In this document: positions 22,236 to 32,653 of the stretch, piece after piece
How positions within the stretch are numbered: the stretch's first letter is position 1
Layout: every line of letters begins with the position of its first letter
NCBI GenBank assembly: GCA_026984735.1
Contig: JALSRN010000048.1
Location: 1 to 64,000 of the forward strand
DNA from: Sedimenticola sp.
GTDB lineage: Bacteria; Pseudomonadota; Gammaproteobacteria; Chromatiales; Chromatiaceae
Direction of reading: 5' to 3'
DNA length: 64,000 nt
Made by a program: the position numbers and the translations under genes
The notes under the pieces: generated by a model
What the model saw: only the letters and a program-made list of their open reading frames with translations
What the model was told of the DNA's origin: nothing
The model's database searches: none

Positions 22236-23180
22236 TCAGCGGGCGCCCCAGAAGGCCGAATCCCGGGCCAGGAACTCTTCGTGGGGAATGTAATGGGAAC
22301 CGTCGCAGGAGAAGTTGAGCCCCACGATGCCGTTGAACAGATTGATGGAACCGGCGCGCAGATAGATGGTATCGTCGGCGAAGCGCAGCTCCCGAAAAGT
22401 GTCCAGGATGGGACGGATCCTGCCGCGAGGAATGAGCGCGTCGGCCGGATAGGGGTGGTGGGCGTAGGCCAGGCAGATGTCGGGATCGGTGAGCTCGTCG
22501 ATCTCGATGAGCTGGTAGCGGTAGGGGTCGTCCAGGAACCAGACGGTGGCGCGGCTCGACGAGAAGTGGATCTCGAGCTGATAGACGCCGTGTTCGGTGA
22601 CCAGCTCCTCCAGCACCGGCAGCACCAGGTCGATCCGCTCGTCCATGCGGCTCTGGATGCGGCACTGCTGGAACACCTGGGCGCGGATGGCGGGATCGCC
22701 CTTGATCTGCCGCCAGCGACCAGGCTCGGTGTAGAGATCCTTGGTGATGGGCAGATCGCGCAGGTCGAAATCTCCCCCCAGATAGCCCACCTGCTCCCCG
22801 TCCACGTACACCTTCTGCAGCGCCGTCACCGAGGGGCGACGGGCCCGCTGGCTGATGTAGGCGCCGGAGAGAAACATCTCCTTGTCCGGCTCCAGCTCCA
22901 GGAAATAGGGTCGCTGGGAACGGTCGCGGCCGAAATCCTCCTCGATGAGCCCGGTCTGGGCCGCGTTGGCGCTCACCTGCAGCCCTCCCGGATCGGTGGC
23001 GTAGAGAAAGGTGCAGTAGGGAATCTGGCGGATGCTCTTGAGCAGGGCCTGGTCGAGCGCCGCCTTGTCGTCCCAGACGCGCGCGCAGCGCGCCGCCGCC
23101 CGCCGCATGGGGTCGAGCAGCATGTTGTAGAGGAGCGTCCTCTGGCGCAGGATGCGCTGTCGCAGCAGCGACTCCGGCAC
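22236..23180 (-). CDS. Stand-alone PDC/Cache sensor-domain protein
   Basis: 314 aa; FLYATDPGGLQVSAN...GRDRSQRPYFLE...GYLGGDFDLRDLP; no obvious TM or effector domain. Confidence 0.65.
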   Translation of the reverse strand: MPESLLRQRILRQRTLLYNMLLDPMRRAAARCARVWDDKAALDQALLKSIRQIPYCTFLYATDPGGLQVSANAAQTGLIEEDFGRDRSQRPYFLELEPDKEMFLSGAYISQRARRPSVTALQKVYVDGEQVGYLGGDFDLRDLPITKDLYTEPGRWRQIKGDPAIRAQVFQQCRIQSRMDERIDLVLPVLEELVTEHGVYQLEIHFSSSRATVWFLDDPYRYQLIEIDELTDPDICLAYAHHPYPADALIPRGRIRPILDTFRELRFADDTIYLRAGSINLFNGIVGLNFSCDGSHYIPHEEFLARDSAFWGAR

Positions 23181-23183
23181 GGA

Positions 23184-23507
23184 TCAGCTCCCTTTGGCCG
23201 GGCCGGGGCCGAACCCCGGGAAGGGGGTCACGTTTCCCTGGTCGCCCGTATCGAAGATCATGTTCTGTCCCCGCTTCTCCACTTCGTCGATGCGGATCAC
23301 CGCGTGCATGGGCACCAGGATGCGTCGCGTATCGGCGAACTCGTCCTTGAGGCGCTCCTCCGAAGGATCGATGACCACCGAAGTGTGTTCGCCGAACAGC
23401 AGCCCCCGCACCTCGACGAAGCCGTAGAGATCGGCCTGGGCCACCTCTTCCGCATGCAGCTGGTAGACCTTGCCCTGATTGAAGAAAGTGACGCGGAAGA
23501 TACGCAT
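23184..23507 (-). CDS. DUF1820-type hypothetical protein
   Basis: MRIFRVTFFNQGKVYQLHAEEVAQADLYGFVEV; 107 aa; family named from memory. Confidence 0.75.
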   Translation of the reverse strand: MRIFRVTFFNQGKVYQLHAEEVAQADLYGFVEVRGLLFGEHTSVVIDPSEERLKDEFADTRRILVPMHAVIRIDEVEKRGQNMIFDTGDQGNVTPFPGFGPGPAKGS

Positions 23508-23583
23508 CGCAAATTACGAAAAGATGACCGATGGCCCGGATTATACCCATCCACCGTCGCGGCGGATCTGCGATAATGCCGGC

Positions 23584-24018
23584 ATGAACCTTTGGAAGAG
23601 ACTGGAAAGGCTCGAGCCCGGAGAAGGAGTGCCGTTGTCGGAAGCGCTGGCGGCCCTGCCCTGGAACGCCGACGGCCTGCTGCCGGCCATCGCCCAGCAG
23701 CACGACACCGGCGAAGTGCTGATGCTGGCCTGGATGAACCGCGAGGCCCTGGAAGAGACGTTGAAAGCCGGCCGGGTCTGCTACTATTCGCGCTCGCGCC
23801 GCCGCTTGTGGCGCAAGGGGGAGAGCTCGGGACAGATCCAGCGGCTGGTGGAGATGCGCTTCGACTGCGACGGCGACACCATCCTGCTGAAAGTGGACCA
23901 GACCGGACCGGCCTGCCACAGCGGCCGACGGAGCTGCTTCTTCAACCGGGTGGAGGGCGACCGCCTGGTGGTCGCCGACGAGGTTCTCATCGACCCGGAA
24001 ACCCTCTACGGCAAATGA
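23584..24018 (+). CDS. hisI: Phosphoribosyl-AMP cyclohydrolase
   Basis: EVLMLAWMNREALEETL...YYSRSRRRLWRKGESSG...CDGDTILLKVDQTGPACHSGRRSCF. Confidence 0.95.
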   Translation: MNLWKRLERLEPGEGVPLSEALAALPWNADGLLPAIAQQHDTGEVLMLAWMNREALEETLKAGRVCYYSRSRRRLWRKGESSGQIQRLVEMRFDCDGDTILLKVDQTGPACHSGRRSCFFNRVEGDRLVVADEVLIDPETLYGK

Positions 24019-24803
24019 GCGCCATGCTCCGGATCGACCCCATACCCGCCTTCGAGGACAACTACATCTGGCTGTTGCGGCAAGCCGACGGCGAAGGGTG
24101 CGCGGTGGTGGACCCCGGCGACGAAGAGCCGGTGATCCGCCATCTCGAGCAGCACGGGCTGAAGCTGGAGGCGGTGCTGGTCACCCACAAGCACGGCGAC
24201 CACGTGGGCGGCATCGCCGGCCTCAAGGCGCGCTGGCCCGGCGCCCGGGTGTTCGGCCCGGCGCACGAAGCGGTGAGGCATCTCGACCGCCGGCTCGGCG
24301 AGGGAGACCGGCTGGAGCTCGCCAACCTGGAGCTGCGCTTCCAGGTGATGGAGGTTCCGGGCCACACCGAGGGGCACATCGCCTATCACGGACACGGCCT
24401 TCTCTTCTGCGGCGACACCCTCTTCGCCTGCGGCTGCGGCCGGGTTTTCAGCGGAACCTTCGAGCAGTTGAGCGACTCCCTGCGCCGGATCGCCGCCCTG
24501 CCGCCGCAGACCGCCATCTATTGCGCCCACGAATACACCCTCGACAACATCGGCTTCGCCAAGTGGGTGGAGCCCGACAATCCCGCCCTGCTGCGACGCG
24601 AAGCGGAAGAGCGGAAAAAGCGTGCGGAGGGCCGGCCCACCCTGCCCTCCACGCTCTCGCTGGAGCTGGACACCAACCCTTTCTTGCGCACCGCCGAACC
24701 GGCCGTGGTCGCCGCCGCGCGACGCTGGGCCGGCAAGCCGCTCGACGGCCACCGCGAGGTGTTTCGGGCGCTGCGCCTCTGGAAAGACCGGGAGTACGAC
24801 TGA
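24015..24803 (+). CDS. gloB: Hydroxyacylglutathione hydrolase (glyoxalase II)
   Basis: PAFEDNYIWLL, THKHGDHVGG, GDTLFACGCGRVFSGT. Confidence 0.95.
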   Translation: MSAMLRIDPIPAFEDNYIWLLRQADGEGCAVVDPGDEEPVIRHLEQHGLKLEAVLVTHKHGDHVGGIAGLKARWPGARVFGPAHEAVRHLDRRLGEGDRLELANLELRFQVMEVPGHTEGHIAYHGHGLLFCGDTLFACGCGRVFSGTFEQLSDSLRRIAALPPQTAIYCAHEYTLDNIGFAKWVEPDNPALLRREAEERKKRAEGRPTLPSTLSLELDTNPFLRTAEPAVVAAARRWAGKPLDGHREVFRALRLWKDREYD

Positions 24804-24808
24804 CCACC

Positions 24809-25423
24809 ATGAAGATCACCATCATCAGCGGCAGCCACCGCCTCCATTCCCAAAGCCGCAAGGTGGCGGACCACATCCGCCGCACCCTGCTGGAAGAGCA
24901 ACTGGCCGACCAGGCGGAGACCTTCAGCCTGGAGGGCAACCCCCTCCCCTTCTGGGACGAAGGCGTCTGGAACGCCGATCCCGGCTGGGAGGAGCGCCTC
25001 GCCCCCCTGCGCGCCCTGCTGCGCGAGAGCGACGGCTTCGTGATCGTCTCCCCGGAATGGCACGGCCAGGTGCCGTCGGGGCTGAAGAACCTCTTCCTCC
25101 TCGTCGGCAAGCAGGAGGTGGGACACAAGCCGGCGCTCATCGTCACCGTCTCTTCCGCCGACGGCGGCGCCTATCCGGTGGCCGAGCTGCGCATGAGCAG
25201 CTACAAGAACAACCGCATCCTCTACATTCCCGAGCAGGTGATCGTGCGCCACGTGGAAAAGGTGCTCAACCCCGATCCCGCCGACAACGACCCGGACGCC
25301 GACGGCTACTTCCGCCGCCGAATCCTCTGGTCGCTGAAGGTGCTGCGCGCCTATGCCGAGGCGCTTGGCCCGGTGCGCGAGAGCGGCGTGGTGTGGAGCG
25401 ACGAGTTCGGATTCGGCATGTGA
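24809..25423 (+). CDS. NADPH-dependent FMN reductase family protein
   Basis: MKITIISGSHRLHSQSRKVAD...VIVSPEWHGQVPSGLKN. Confidence 0.85.
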   Translation: MKITIISGSHRLHSQSRKVADHIRRTLLEEQLADQAETFSLEGNPLPFWDEGVWNADPGWEERLAPLRALLRESDGFVIVSPEWHGQVPSGLKNLFLLVGKQEVGHKPALIVTVSSADGGAYPVAELRMSSYKNNRILYIPEQVIVRHVEKVLNPDPADNDPDADGYFRRRILWSLKVLRAYAEALGPVRESGVVWSDEFGFGM

Positions 25424-25432
25424 AAGAGGGAA

Positions 25433-25464
25433 CCCCGGCCGCGCTCCGTGCGACCGGGGATTTT
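25433..25464 (+). terminator. Rho-independent-like terminator
   Basis: ccccggccgcgc-tcc-gtgcgaccgggg followed by atttt. Confidence 0.6.
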
Positions 25465-25686
25465 GATGCCGCCACGGCCGATGCCTCGCTTCATCCGGAC
25501 CTCCCTGCCCGACCGCCCTCCCTGGCGGCCCGCCCCGACGGCCCTGTCATCCTACCTCTCTGCCGGAACCCCTCCCAGCAGCCGAAGCCGAAGGGGCTGT
25601 AGGAATTTTCCGACGCCGACCGGCGCTCTTCCACGGCGGCGGTTTCGCGCAGATGCGGCGGCGGCAGTTGTGGCATCATTACGCTC

Positions 25687-26607
25687 ATGAAGGCCGCCGC
25701 GGACAACAACCCCTCTCTCACCATCATCCTTCCCGCCTACAACGAGGGAGGGGTCATCGGCGCGGTGGTCGCAAAGCTGGCGGCCGATTTTCCCCATGCC
25801 GAGCTGCTGGTGGTGGACGACTGTTCCACCGACGACACCGCCGCCCGGGCCGCCGAGGCCGGCGCGCGCGTGGTCTCGCACAAATACAACATGGGCAACG
25901 GCGCCGCCATCAAGACGGGCGTGCGCCATGCCAAGGGCGAGATCCTGGTATTCATGGACGCCGACGGCCAGCACCGGGCCGCCGACGTCCAACGACTGCT
26001 GGAGAAGCTCGACGAGGGGTACGACATGGTGATCGGCGCCCGCAACGCCAAGGGACAAGCGGGCAAGCGGCGCCTGCTGGGCAACTTCCTGCTCAACAAG
26101 CTGGCCTCCCTCCTCACCGGCCAGCGGATCCTCGATCTCACCTCCGGCTTCCGCGCGGCGCGGGCGGAGATCTTCCGCCAGTTTCTCTATCTGCTGCCCA
26201 ACGGCTTCTCCTACCCCACCACATCCACCATGGCCTTCCTGCGGTCGGGCTACTCGGTGGGGTTCATCCCCATCGAGGCCAGGCGGCGCCAGGGCAAGAG
26301 CAAGATCCGCCTGCTGCGCGACGGTATCCGCTTCCTGGTGATCATCATGCGCATCACCACCCTCTTCTCGCCCATGCGGGTCTTCTTTCCGGTGAGCCTC
26401 TTCTTCTTTCTGGCGGGAGTGACGCGCTATCTCTGGTTCTATCTGGAAACCGGCAACTTCTCCAACATGGCCGGAGTGCTGCTCATCAGCGCGGTGCTGA
26501 TCTTTCTCATCGGCCTGGTGTCGGAGCAGATCACCGCCCTGCACTACGGCTTCTCGCGCAGCCAGTGCCGCCCGCCCGAAGACTCCTCCATGGCGGAGTC
26601 CGAATGA
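25687..26607 (+). CDS. GT2 glycosyltransferase (dolichol-phosphate mannosyltransferase type)
   Basis: SLTIILPAYNEGGVIG...VVDDCSTDDT...MDADGQHRAAD; C-terminal TM helices. Confidence 0.9.
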   Translation: MKAAADNNPSLTIILPAYNEGGVIGAVVAKLAADFPHAELLVVDDCSTDDTAARAAEAGARVVSHKYNMGNGAAIKTGVRHAKGEILVFMDADGQHRAADVQRLLEKLDEGYDMVIGARNAKGQAGKRRLLGNFLLNKLASLLTGQRILDLTSGFRAARAEIFRQFLYLLPNGFSYPTTSTMAFLRSGYSVGFIPIEARRRQGKSKIRLLRDGIRFLVIIMRITTLFSPMRVFFPVSLFFFLAGVTRYLWFYLETGNFSNMAGVLLISAVLIFLIGLVSEQITALHYGFSRSQCRPPEDSSMAESE

Positions 26608-26680
26608 ACGACACCGACCGCCGGCCCCGCCGTGATTCGCACCGACAAAAGATGACCACCCCACTCGACGAAGATCGCCA

Positions 26681-27829
26681 TTGAACGCCACGCGACCAAG
26701 AGCGACCCTCCTCGTCACCCGCAACTTCCCCCCTCTTCTGGGTGGCATGGAACGGCTCAACCTCCACTTGGCCGAGGCCCTGGCCCAAGAACGCCCGGTG
26801 CATGTGGTCGCGCCCGAAGGGGCCGCGGCCCACGCGCCCGCCGGGACCCGCGTGCATGAAGTGCCTCTGAGGCCCTTGTGGCGCTTTCTCCTCGCCGCCG
26901 CATGGAAGAGCGTGGCCCTGGCGCGACGCCATCCGACCGCCCTGGTGCTGGCCGGCAGCGGACTCACCGCCCCCCTAGCCTGGACAGCGGCAAAGTTCAC
27001 TGATGCCCGGTGCGCCGCCTATCTACACGGCTTGGACATTCAACCGCCCAGCCGACTCTATCGCTTTCTGTGGCGCCCCTTCCTGCGCCGCCTGGACCGG
27101 GTGGTCGTCAACAGCCGACCCACCGCCGGGCTGGCCGAGAAGACCGGCATCACCGAGTCGCGCATTGCCGTGGTCCATCCCGGCGTGGCCCTGCCACCGC
27201 CCGTCGAAGAGGAAGAGCGCCGCCGCATCCGCCAGCGTTTCCACCGCCGCTTCGGCCTGGACGACGGGCCGCTGCTCCTCTCGGTGGGCCGCCTCACCAC
27301 GCGCAAAGGGCTGCTGGAATTCGTGAAGGAGGTGCTGCCGCTGGTGGCCCGGCAGCAGCCAAACGTTCAACTGGCCGTCATCGGCGACACGCCGAGCGAC
27401 GCCCTCGCCGCCGACGCCCAGACGCCGGAACGGATCCGGGAAGCGGCCGCACGCCACGGCCTTGCCGACCGCGTCCACTTCCTGGGCCGATGCAGCGACG
27501 CGCAACTCCAAGCCGCCTACCGGGCCGCCGACCTGCACGTCTTTCCCATTCGCCGAATCGTGGGCGACCCCGAGGGATTCGGGATGGTGGCCATCGAAGC
27601 GGCCGCCCACGGTCTTGCCACCGTGGCCTACGCCAGCGGCGGCGTGGTGGACGCGGTGTCCGACGGCGTGTCCGGCCGATTGATCCCGCCGGGCGAGTCC
27701 GCGGCTTTCGCGCAAGCCGTGCTGGAACTGCTACGGAACCCTTTGCCCCGCGAGCCCATCGAGAAGTTCGCCGGCGGCTTCGCCTGGGAGGCGTTTGGAG
27801 CACGCATCCGCAATGCCCTCTTTTCCTGA
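26681..27829 (+). CDS. GT4 glycosyltransferase
   Basis: LLVTRNFPPLLGGMERLN...LLSVGRLTTRKG...EGFGMVAIEAAAHG. Confidence 0.9.
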   Translation: MNATRPRATLLVTRNFPPLLGGMERLNLHLAEALAQERPVHVVAPEGAAAHAPAGTRVHEVPLRPLWRFLLAAAWKSVALARRHPTALVLAGSGLTAPLAWTAAKFTDARCAAYLHGLDIQPPSRLYRFLWRPFLRRLDRVVVNSRPTAGLAEKTGITESRIAVVHPGVALPPPVEEEERRRIRQRFHRRFGLDDGPLLLSVGRLTTRKGLLEFVKEVLPLVARQQPNVQLAVIGDTPSDALAADAQTPERIREAAARHGLADRVHFLGRCSDAQLQAAYRAADLHVFPIRRIVGDPEGFGMVAIEAAAHGLATVAYASGGVVDAVSDGVSGRLIPPGESAAFAQAVLELLRNPLPREPIEKFAGGFAWEAFGARIRNALFS

Positions 27830-28239
27830 TTTTCACAACGTTTTCCGCCCGCCGGCCTCCATCCACGGTGCTAGAATGTGGAGCATCGCTTTCGTGAATG
27901 CCATCTCCCCTCTCAACGGGAAGCGGGCTTTCCCATGTGCCTGAACCGAAAACAGAACTCCAGCATTTCTATCTGGCGGAGCACCGATTCAGCCAGGCCA
28001 CGTACCACCGAGCGCGTCCGCCAGCAGATAGAAAAACAAGAACCCGCCAAGCGGGCGGATTCCTTCATCAGCCGCCGCGAACACCTGCCAGACAGGCAGC
28101 ACGAGCAGCGTAATCGCATGCTGCATGAATGCATTGACGATCCAACGGTCCTTGCGGAAGTGCTCTGGGAAGTTCGCCGTGGCATGCAAGAGTTGGCTGC
28201 CGTCGCGCAAACGGTGGCCGAAACTGTTCGAAGCCAAGG

Positions 28240-29292
28240 ATGAGCGTGAATCCCGCCGTTTGGTTTCCCGCAGTCCGCTGCGGCACTGGTACCGATGTAT
28301 TCACAGAACGGCTGGTGAAAGGTCTACAGGAACGGGGCATACGTTGTGAAATCACTTGGCTGCCGCACCACAGTGAATACCTTCCTTGGCTACGGCAACG
28401 ACCCGTGCCACCAAGATGGGCCAATGTCGCTCACATCAACAGTTGGCTGCCAAAAAAATTTATCCCCTCCAAAATTCCTGTGGTAGCCACGATTCACGCC
28501 TGCGTCCATGACGCCTCTCTCGCTCCATACAAAAACACCTTCCAGCACCTGTATCATCTGACTTGGATTCGGCATGTAGAACGTGAAGCAATCGAAGCGG
28601 CAGATCTCATCACTTCCGTCAGCCATTACACAGCGTGCAAAACAGCAGAAATTTTCCATTGCACCGGTATCCAGGCCGTCCTCAATGGAACCGAAATACC
28701 AGAACCCCCTCTCTCCAAAGAGCTTCGTAACCCCCATACCCCTTTTCGAGTTCTATATGTGGGAAACTGGTCGTTACGAAAAGGGGTGGATCTTCTCTCC
28801 CCCATTCTGGAACGACTCGGCCCTGATTATGAATTACAGTTCACTGCGGACAGGAAAGGCCGGGAAAAGACTTTCACCATTCCTTCCAATAGCACAAACC
28901 TGGGCCGCCTCGCTAACAAACAGGAGATGGAGAAAGTCTACCGCCAAGCCGACGTGCTGCTCTTCCCATCCAGACTGGAAGGATTACCACTGACAGTGCT
29001 GGAAGCCATGGCCCATGGACTGCCGGTGGTGGCGGCGGATTGTTCCTCACTTGGAGAAGTGATCGAACATGGAAACAATGGCTTTTTGTGCAGGAAGGAC
29101 CAGGTGGATGATTTCGTCAGCGCCATCCGCAACCTTGCAGGAAACCTTCAGCTTTGGCGGAACATGGGACAGTCCGCATATCTCACGGCAAAAAACCGTT
29201 TCAACATCGAACGAATGATCGATAGCTACCTGACTCTCTACCGCGGAATTTTGCAACGCGACTTCCGCGTCGGCTTCGGGAAATACAGCTGA
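28240..29292 (+). CDS. GT4 glycosyltransferase
   Basis: TGTDVFTERLVKGL...VLYVGNWSLRKGVDLL...PSRLEGLPLTVLEAMAHGLPVVAAD. Confidence 0.9.
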   Translation: MSVNPAVWFPAVRCGTGTDVFTERLVKGLQERGIRCEITWLPHHSEYLPWLRQRPVPPRWANVAHINSWLPKKFIPSKIPVVATIHACVHDASLAPYKNTFQHLYHLTWIRHVEREAIEAADLITSVSHYTACKTAEIFHCTGIQAVLNGTEIPEPPLSKELRNPHTPFRVLYVGNWSLRKGVDLLSPILERLGPDYELQFTADRKGREKTFTIPSNSTNLGRLANKQEMEKVYRQADVLLFPSRLEGLPLTVLEAMAHGLPVVAADCSSLGEVIEHGNNGFLCRKDQVDDFVSAIRNLAGNLQLWRNMGQSAYLTAKNRFNIERMIDSYLTLYRGILQRDFRVGFGKYS

Positions 29293-29304
29293 TTTACGAG
29301 GTGA

Positions 29305-30399
29305 TCACAAAGAAGAAGTGAAGGAGAATCTTTCCAGAAAACCGTAAAAGCGTCCCCCATAACGAAGATGCAGCAGAGTAGAAACGAACAGATCGAGCTG
29401 TTGGCGCATATTGCGAGGATATTTATCCTGGTACCTAAACTTCCGATATTCACCAAAGACTCGTGGCCCCAAACCCGATGCCCGGACGCACAGCCTGAAC
29501 CATTGCTCTGTCACCAGCTTCTGGGCTTCATCGTTTCCATCGAAATGGGCGGCGAGCCGTTCAAGCCAGTTACGAAAGTCCCTCAATCTTTCAAGACTCT
29601 CGACAGGAAGCGGATAGCGCACTAAGCCATGCAGTTCCCTTTCCCTGTCGTCTGCCACGATGTCGAACAAATCCAATGCCTTGCGTCGAATGGCTGCTGC
29701 TGTCTCAAGTTGCTCCTTCCGATAAACTTTCGATACCTGACTGGAATGGACTCGATACTTCAGCTGAACTTCTGGAAGATTACCCATCCTGAAATTCCGT
29801 GCAAGACGCAGAGCAAGATCATATTCTTCCGCATGGCGGGCTACCTCCCGGTACCGTACTCCCCCATCCAACACATGCCGCTTCATCATCAGGGTTGGGT
29901 GGGAGAAAGGAGTCTGAAACAATAAGCCTACCCTAAAAAGAAAATCGTTCGTCGGATACCGAATTAGGCGTTTACGGGAAGGACCGAGCAATTCGATCCA
30001 GGTGCCGCAAAAATCCAACCTTTCCCTTTCCATGTATGCGATTTGCCTTTCGAATCGCTCCGGTAATGAAATATCGTCTGCATCCATTCTGGCAATAAAA
30101 TCACCCGTAGCCATCTCAAGCCCCCTATTGAGCGTCCATATCAAACCACGGTTTTTCCCGTTCCTGATAGGAATGATGCGCCGATCTCGCTCTGCAGCTT
30201 CTTCGATAAGGCGCCATGAATCATCCGAAGAACCGTCGTCCAGCACCAGAATTTCGAGTCTTCTCCAGGTCTGGCGCTGGATGCTCTGCAACGCTTCCCG
30301 CAAATATTCCCGCCCGTTGTAGACAGGGATTACCACAGATATCAGCGGCTTTTCAGCACATGCATTATCAGACATTGCTTCGACCGACAAACTCGACAA
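29305..30399 (-). CDS. GT2 glycosyltransferase
   Basis: LISVVIPVYNGREYLREALQSIQRQTWRRLEILVLDDGSSDDSW...ARMDADDISLPERF. Confidence 0.92.
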   Translation of the reverse strand: MSSLSVEAMSDNACAEKPLISVVIPVYNGREYLREALQSIQRQTWRRLEILVLDDGSSDDSWRLIEEAAERDRRIIPIRNGKNRGLIWTLNRGLEMATGDFIARMDADDISLPERFERQIAYMERERLDFCGTWIELLGPSRKRLIRYPTNDFLFRVGLLFQTPFSHPTLMMKRHVLDGGVRYREVARHAEEYDLALRLARNFRMGNLPEVQLKYRVHSSQVSKVYRKEQLETAAAIRRKALDLFDIVADDRERELHGLVRYPLPVESLERLRDFRNWLERLAAHFDGNDEAQKLVTEQWFRLCVRASGLGPRVFGEYRKFRYQDKYPRNMRQQLDLFVSTLLHLRYGGRFYGFLERFSFTSSL

Positions 30400-30407
30400 A
30401 CTTTAAA

Positions 30408-31316
30408 TTATGAAGCATCTTCGCAATCCAACCAGCACGTCAGATCCCGTCCAAGCAGACTAGACAGTTTTTCCACATCGCTCCTGAAAAATCTGGCCAT
30501 CTCTTTTATCAGCTCATCTGGAACAGCATCTGGAGAGGCGTTATTCACCACATTGTGCCGATTCATGAACTGATGAATCCCCAAACCTCGATGGATTCCG
30601 AGGCGTCTCTTGAGATTTCCCAATTTCAGCACCACCGCTTGCAGTCGAGGATATTTATATTTTCGCCTCCTGTTTATTCTTTCAAAAGAACACTTGCCAT
30701 CGTCCGGCAGGCCGAGAAAAGAGAGAACGTCTCGGTAGGATCTGGCAGTATCCTTTTTGAAATCGTCGAAAATGATAACATGCAGATTCTCCGTTGAGAC
30801 CCTATCCAGCAAACGCTCGAAATGCTCTCCCAACATACAGGCTTCCCTATAAAACAGCATTTTTGGCTCAATGCAGATCAATGGTATCTGCTCGCCGTTT
30901 CGCCTGAGGGTTTCGAGAGCCCAGGCCCGCTTGAATTGCATCTCATCTTCATATCCATCGTGGACATTCTGTGCATGGAGGGCAGGTGCCATTTCCAGCG
31001 GGTTTCGCAGCATTACGATAAATTTCGCGTTTGGGTTATAGGAGAGGATATTGTCGATGGCACAATTCGACTGCAGATAACGGGTGGAAGCATCCAACCG
31101 ATACTCGGCTTTCTTTTTCCCCCCCGCAAACAGACTTAAATAGTCCTCCAGACGGGTAACTGCCCTGTTGGCAAAATCGGCATTGAAATAGCCCGGTTCC
31201 TTTAGGCTTGCCAGACAAATTTCTGGATGATCCGCCAAGTAGTGTGACATGGCGGTCGTTCCAGCCTTTGGAGCCCCCACCAGAAACAGATTGACTTTGA
31301 AACCAGGAACTGTCAT
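30408..31316 (-). CDS. Sulfotransferase family protein
   Basis: FLVGAPKAGTTAMSHYLADHPEICLASLKEPGYF 5'-PSB-like motif; IVMLRNPLEMA 3'-PB-like motif. Confidence 0.85.
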   Translation of the reverse strand: MTVPGFKVNLFLVGAPKAGTTAMSHYLADHPEICLASLKEPGYFNADFANRAVTRLEDYLSLFAGGKKKAEYRLDASTRYLQSNCAIDNILSYNPNAKFIVMLRNPLEMAPALHAQNVHDGYEDEMQFKRAWALETLRRNGEQIPLICIEPKMLFYREACMLGEHFERLLDRVSTENLHVIIFDDFKKDTARSYRDVLSFLGLPDDGKCSFERINRRRKYKYPRLQAVVLKLGNLKRRLGIHRGLGIHQFMNRHNVVNNASPDAVPDELIKEMARFFRSDVEKLSSLLGRDLTCWLDCEDAS

Positions 31317-32653
31317 CTCCTTACCGTCATGAAAATGCCAATCATGAGCAGCTCTGCTGCATAAGTCGCCAGGACCGCACCTTGCCAACTCCAGAGAGCG
31401 ATCATCCAGGCATTCAATGCCACATTGGCCACCGCCCCCATGCCGACCACCCCGGCGACACGCCTCTGGCGGTTGGATGCCGCATGGGCCCGCTGAAGAA
31501 ACAGTCTGAACAACCGTACCAATGGCAGCCACGCCAACCATCGGATCACCGCCACAGCTCCTTCATATTGTGGTCCGAGCACCATGGTTACCATAGGGGC
31601 GATTGTCCACAATGCCACCCCAGCCACCGCCCCATACAGTGAAGGGAGGGGTAACACTCTGCGCACAAGAGCAAAGGTTTCCTTCAATCCCCTTTGTCCG
31701 ACTCGAAAGAAATCGGGGCCCATCACTGAAAGCAGCGCATTCAGCGGCAATAAGATGAGATCAGTCACCCGGTAAGCCGCCGAATAGGCCCCCGTCGACC
31801 CCAGGTCGGTCATTCTTGCCAACATGGCCTTGTCGATATCCATATACACTTTGCCGGCAGCACCATTGAATGCAAACGCCCACCCCTCCTGCAAGGTCGT
31901 GCCCACCCGTTCCCAGTTCGCTCTCAGCCGCGCGCCCGTGTCTTTGTGTAATTTCCAAAGAAAAAATCCCGCCGATGAAAAAGTCGCCAACAGATAAAAA
32001 ACTGTCCAGATCCTGAGCGCCTCACTGCCCGAGATGCCTTTCCATCCCAAAAAAAGAAGAAACAAGGCCCCTACCAGTCTAGGAACCATGGGATAACCCA
32101 CGACACGCGCAGAATTCCGATGATCGTCGTGGGCCTGATAAGCATGGATGATGGAAAGCAGTATGGGCGAGAAACAGATTTCCGCCACTCCGATGGATCC
32201 GATCACAAGCCAGTCCGCTTCTTCACCTAGCACCAGAAAAACAGAGGCCGAATAGGCGATCAAAAGAAAAGGCGTTGTCGCGGCCAGCGCCCCTAAAAAA
32301 CCCTCCCAGGCAAGATGAAACGCCTCTCCCTCTCTTGCTGTATCCCGCAAAACCAATGTGGAACCTCCCATGGCCGACAGGCTGCCGAACATGACGGCCA
32401 ACGCAAGCACTGCAGAATAGGCCCCGTACTCATTCACGCCAAGCACTCGCGCCACGATAACGAAGACGATTACTTGCCCCAAAGACCGTAGAGCCATGGC
32501 TGCCGTCATTGCCATGGTACTGCGAGCCATTTTTCCCACGGCAATCGTCGTCATCTTCCCAAGACTGGACAAGACAGGCCGCAATTCGAAATGTTTGGGT
32601 TCAAGGCGCGATCCATTCCCGATAACCGGTTCTTGCAAGGATTTGTGACGCAA
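31313..32653 (-). CDS. Polysaccharide/oligosaccharide flippase (Wzx-like)
   Basis: 446 aa polytopic; RSLGQVIVFVIVARVLGVNEYGAYSAVLALAVMFGSLSAMGGSTLVLRDTA; exact start uncertain. Confidence 0.85.
   Translation of the reverse strand: MRHKSLQEPVIGNGSRLEPKHFELRPVLSSLGKMTTIAVGKMARSTMAMTAAMALRSLGQVIVFVIVARVLGVNEYGAYSAVLALAVMFGSLSAMGGSTLVLRDTAREGEAFHLAWEGFLGALAATTPFLLIAYSASVFLVLGEEADWLVIGSIGVAEICFSPILLSIIHAYQAHDDHRNSARVVGYPMVPRLVGALFLLFLGWKGISGSEALRIWTVFYLLATFSSAGFFLWKLHKDTGARLRANWERVGTTLQEGWAFAFNGAAGKVYMDIDKAMLARMTDLGSTGAYSAAYRVTDLILLPLNALLSVMGPDFFRVGQRGLKETFALVRRVLPLPSLYGAVAGVALWTIAPMVTMVLGPQYEGAVAVIRWLAWLPLVRLFRLFLQRAHAASNRQRRVAGVVGMGAVANVALNAWMIALWSWQGAVLATYAAELLMIGIFMTVRR

Noticed and set aside
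21856-23919. 687-aa minus ORF as a single protein
   Set aside because: Only the BolA C-terminal part from 22173 is credible; the rest is antisense/out-of-frame of the Cache gene and others.
27878-28243. 121-aa plus ORF between GT genes
   Set aside because: No recognisable motif, overlaps the start of the next GT; composition not protein-like.
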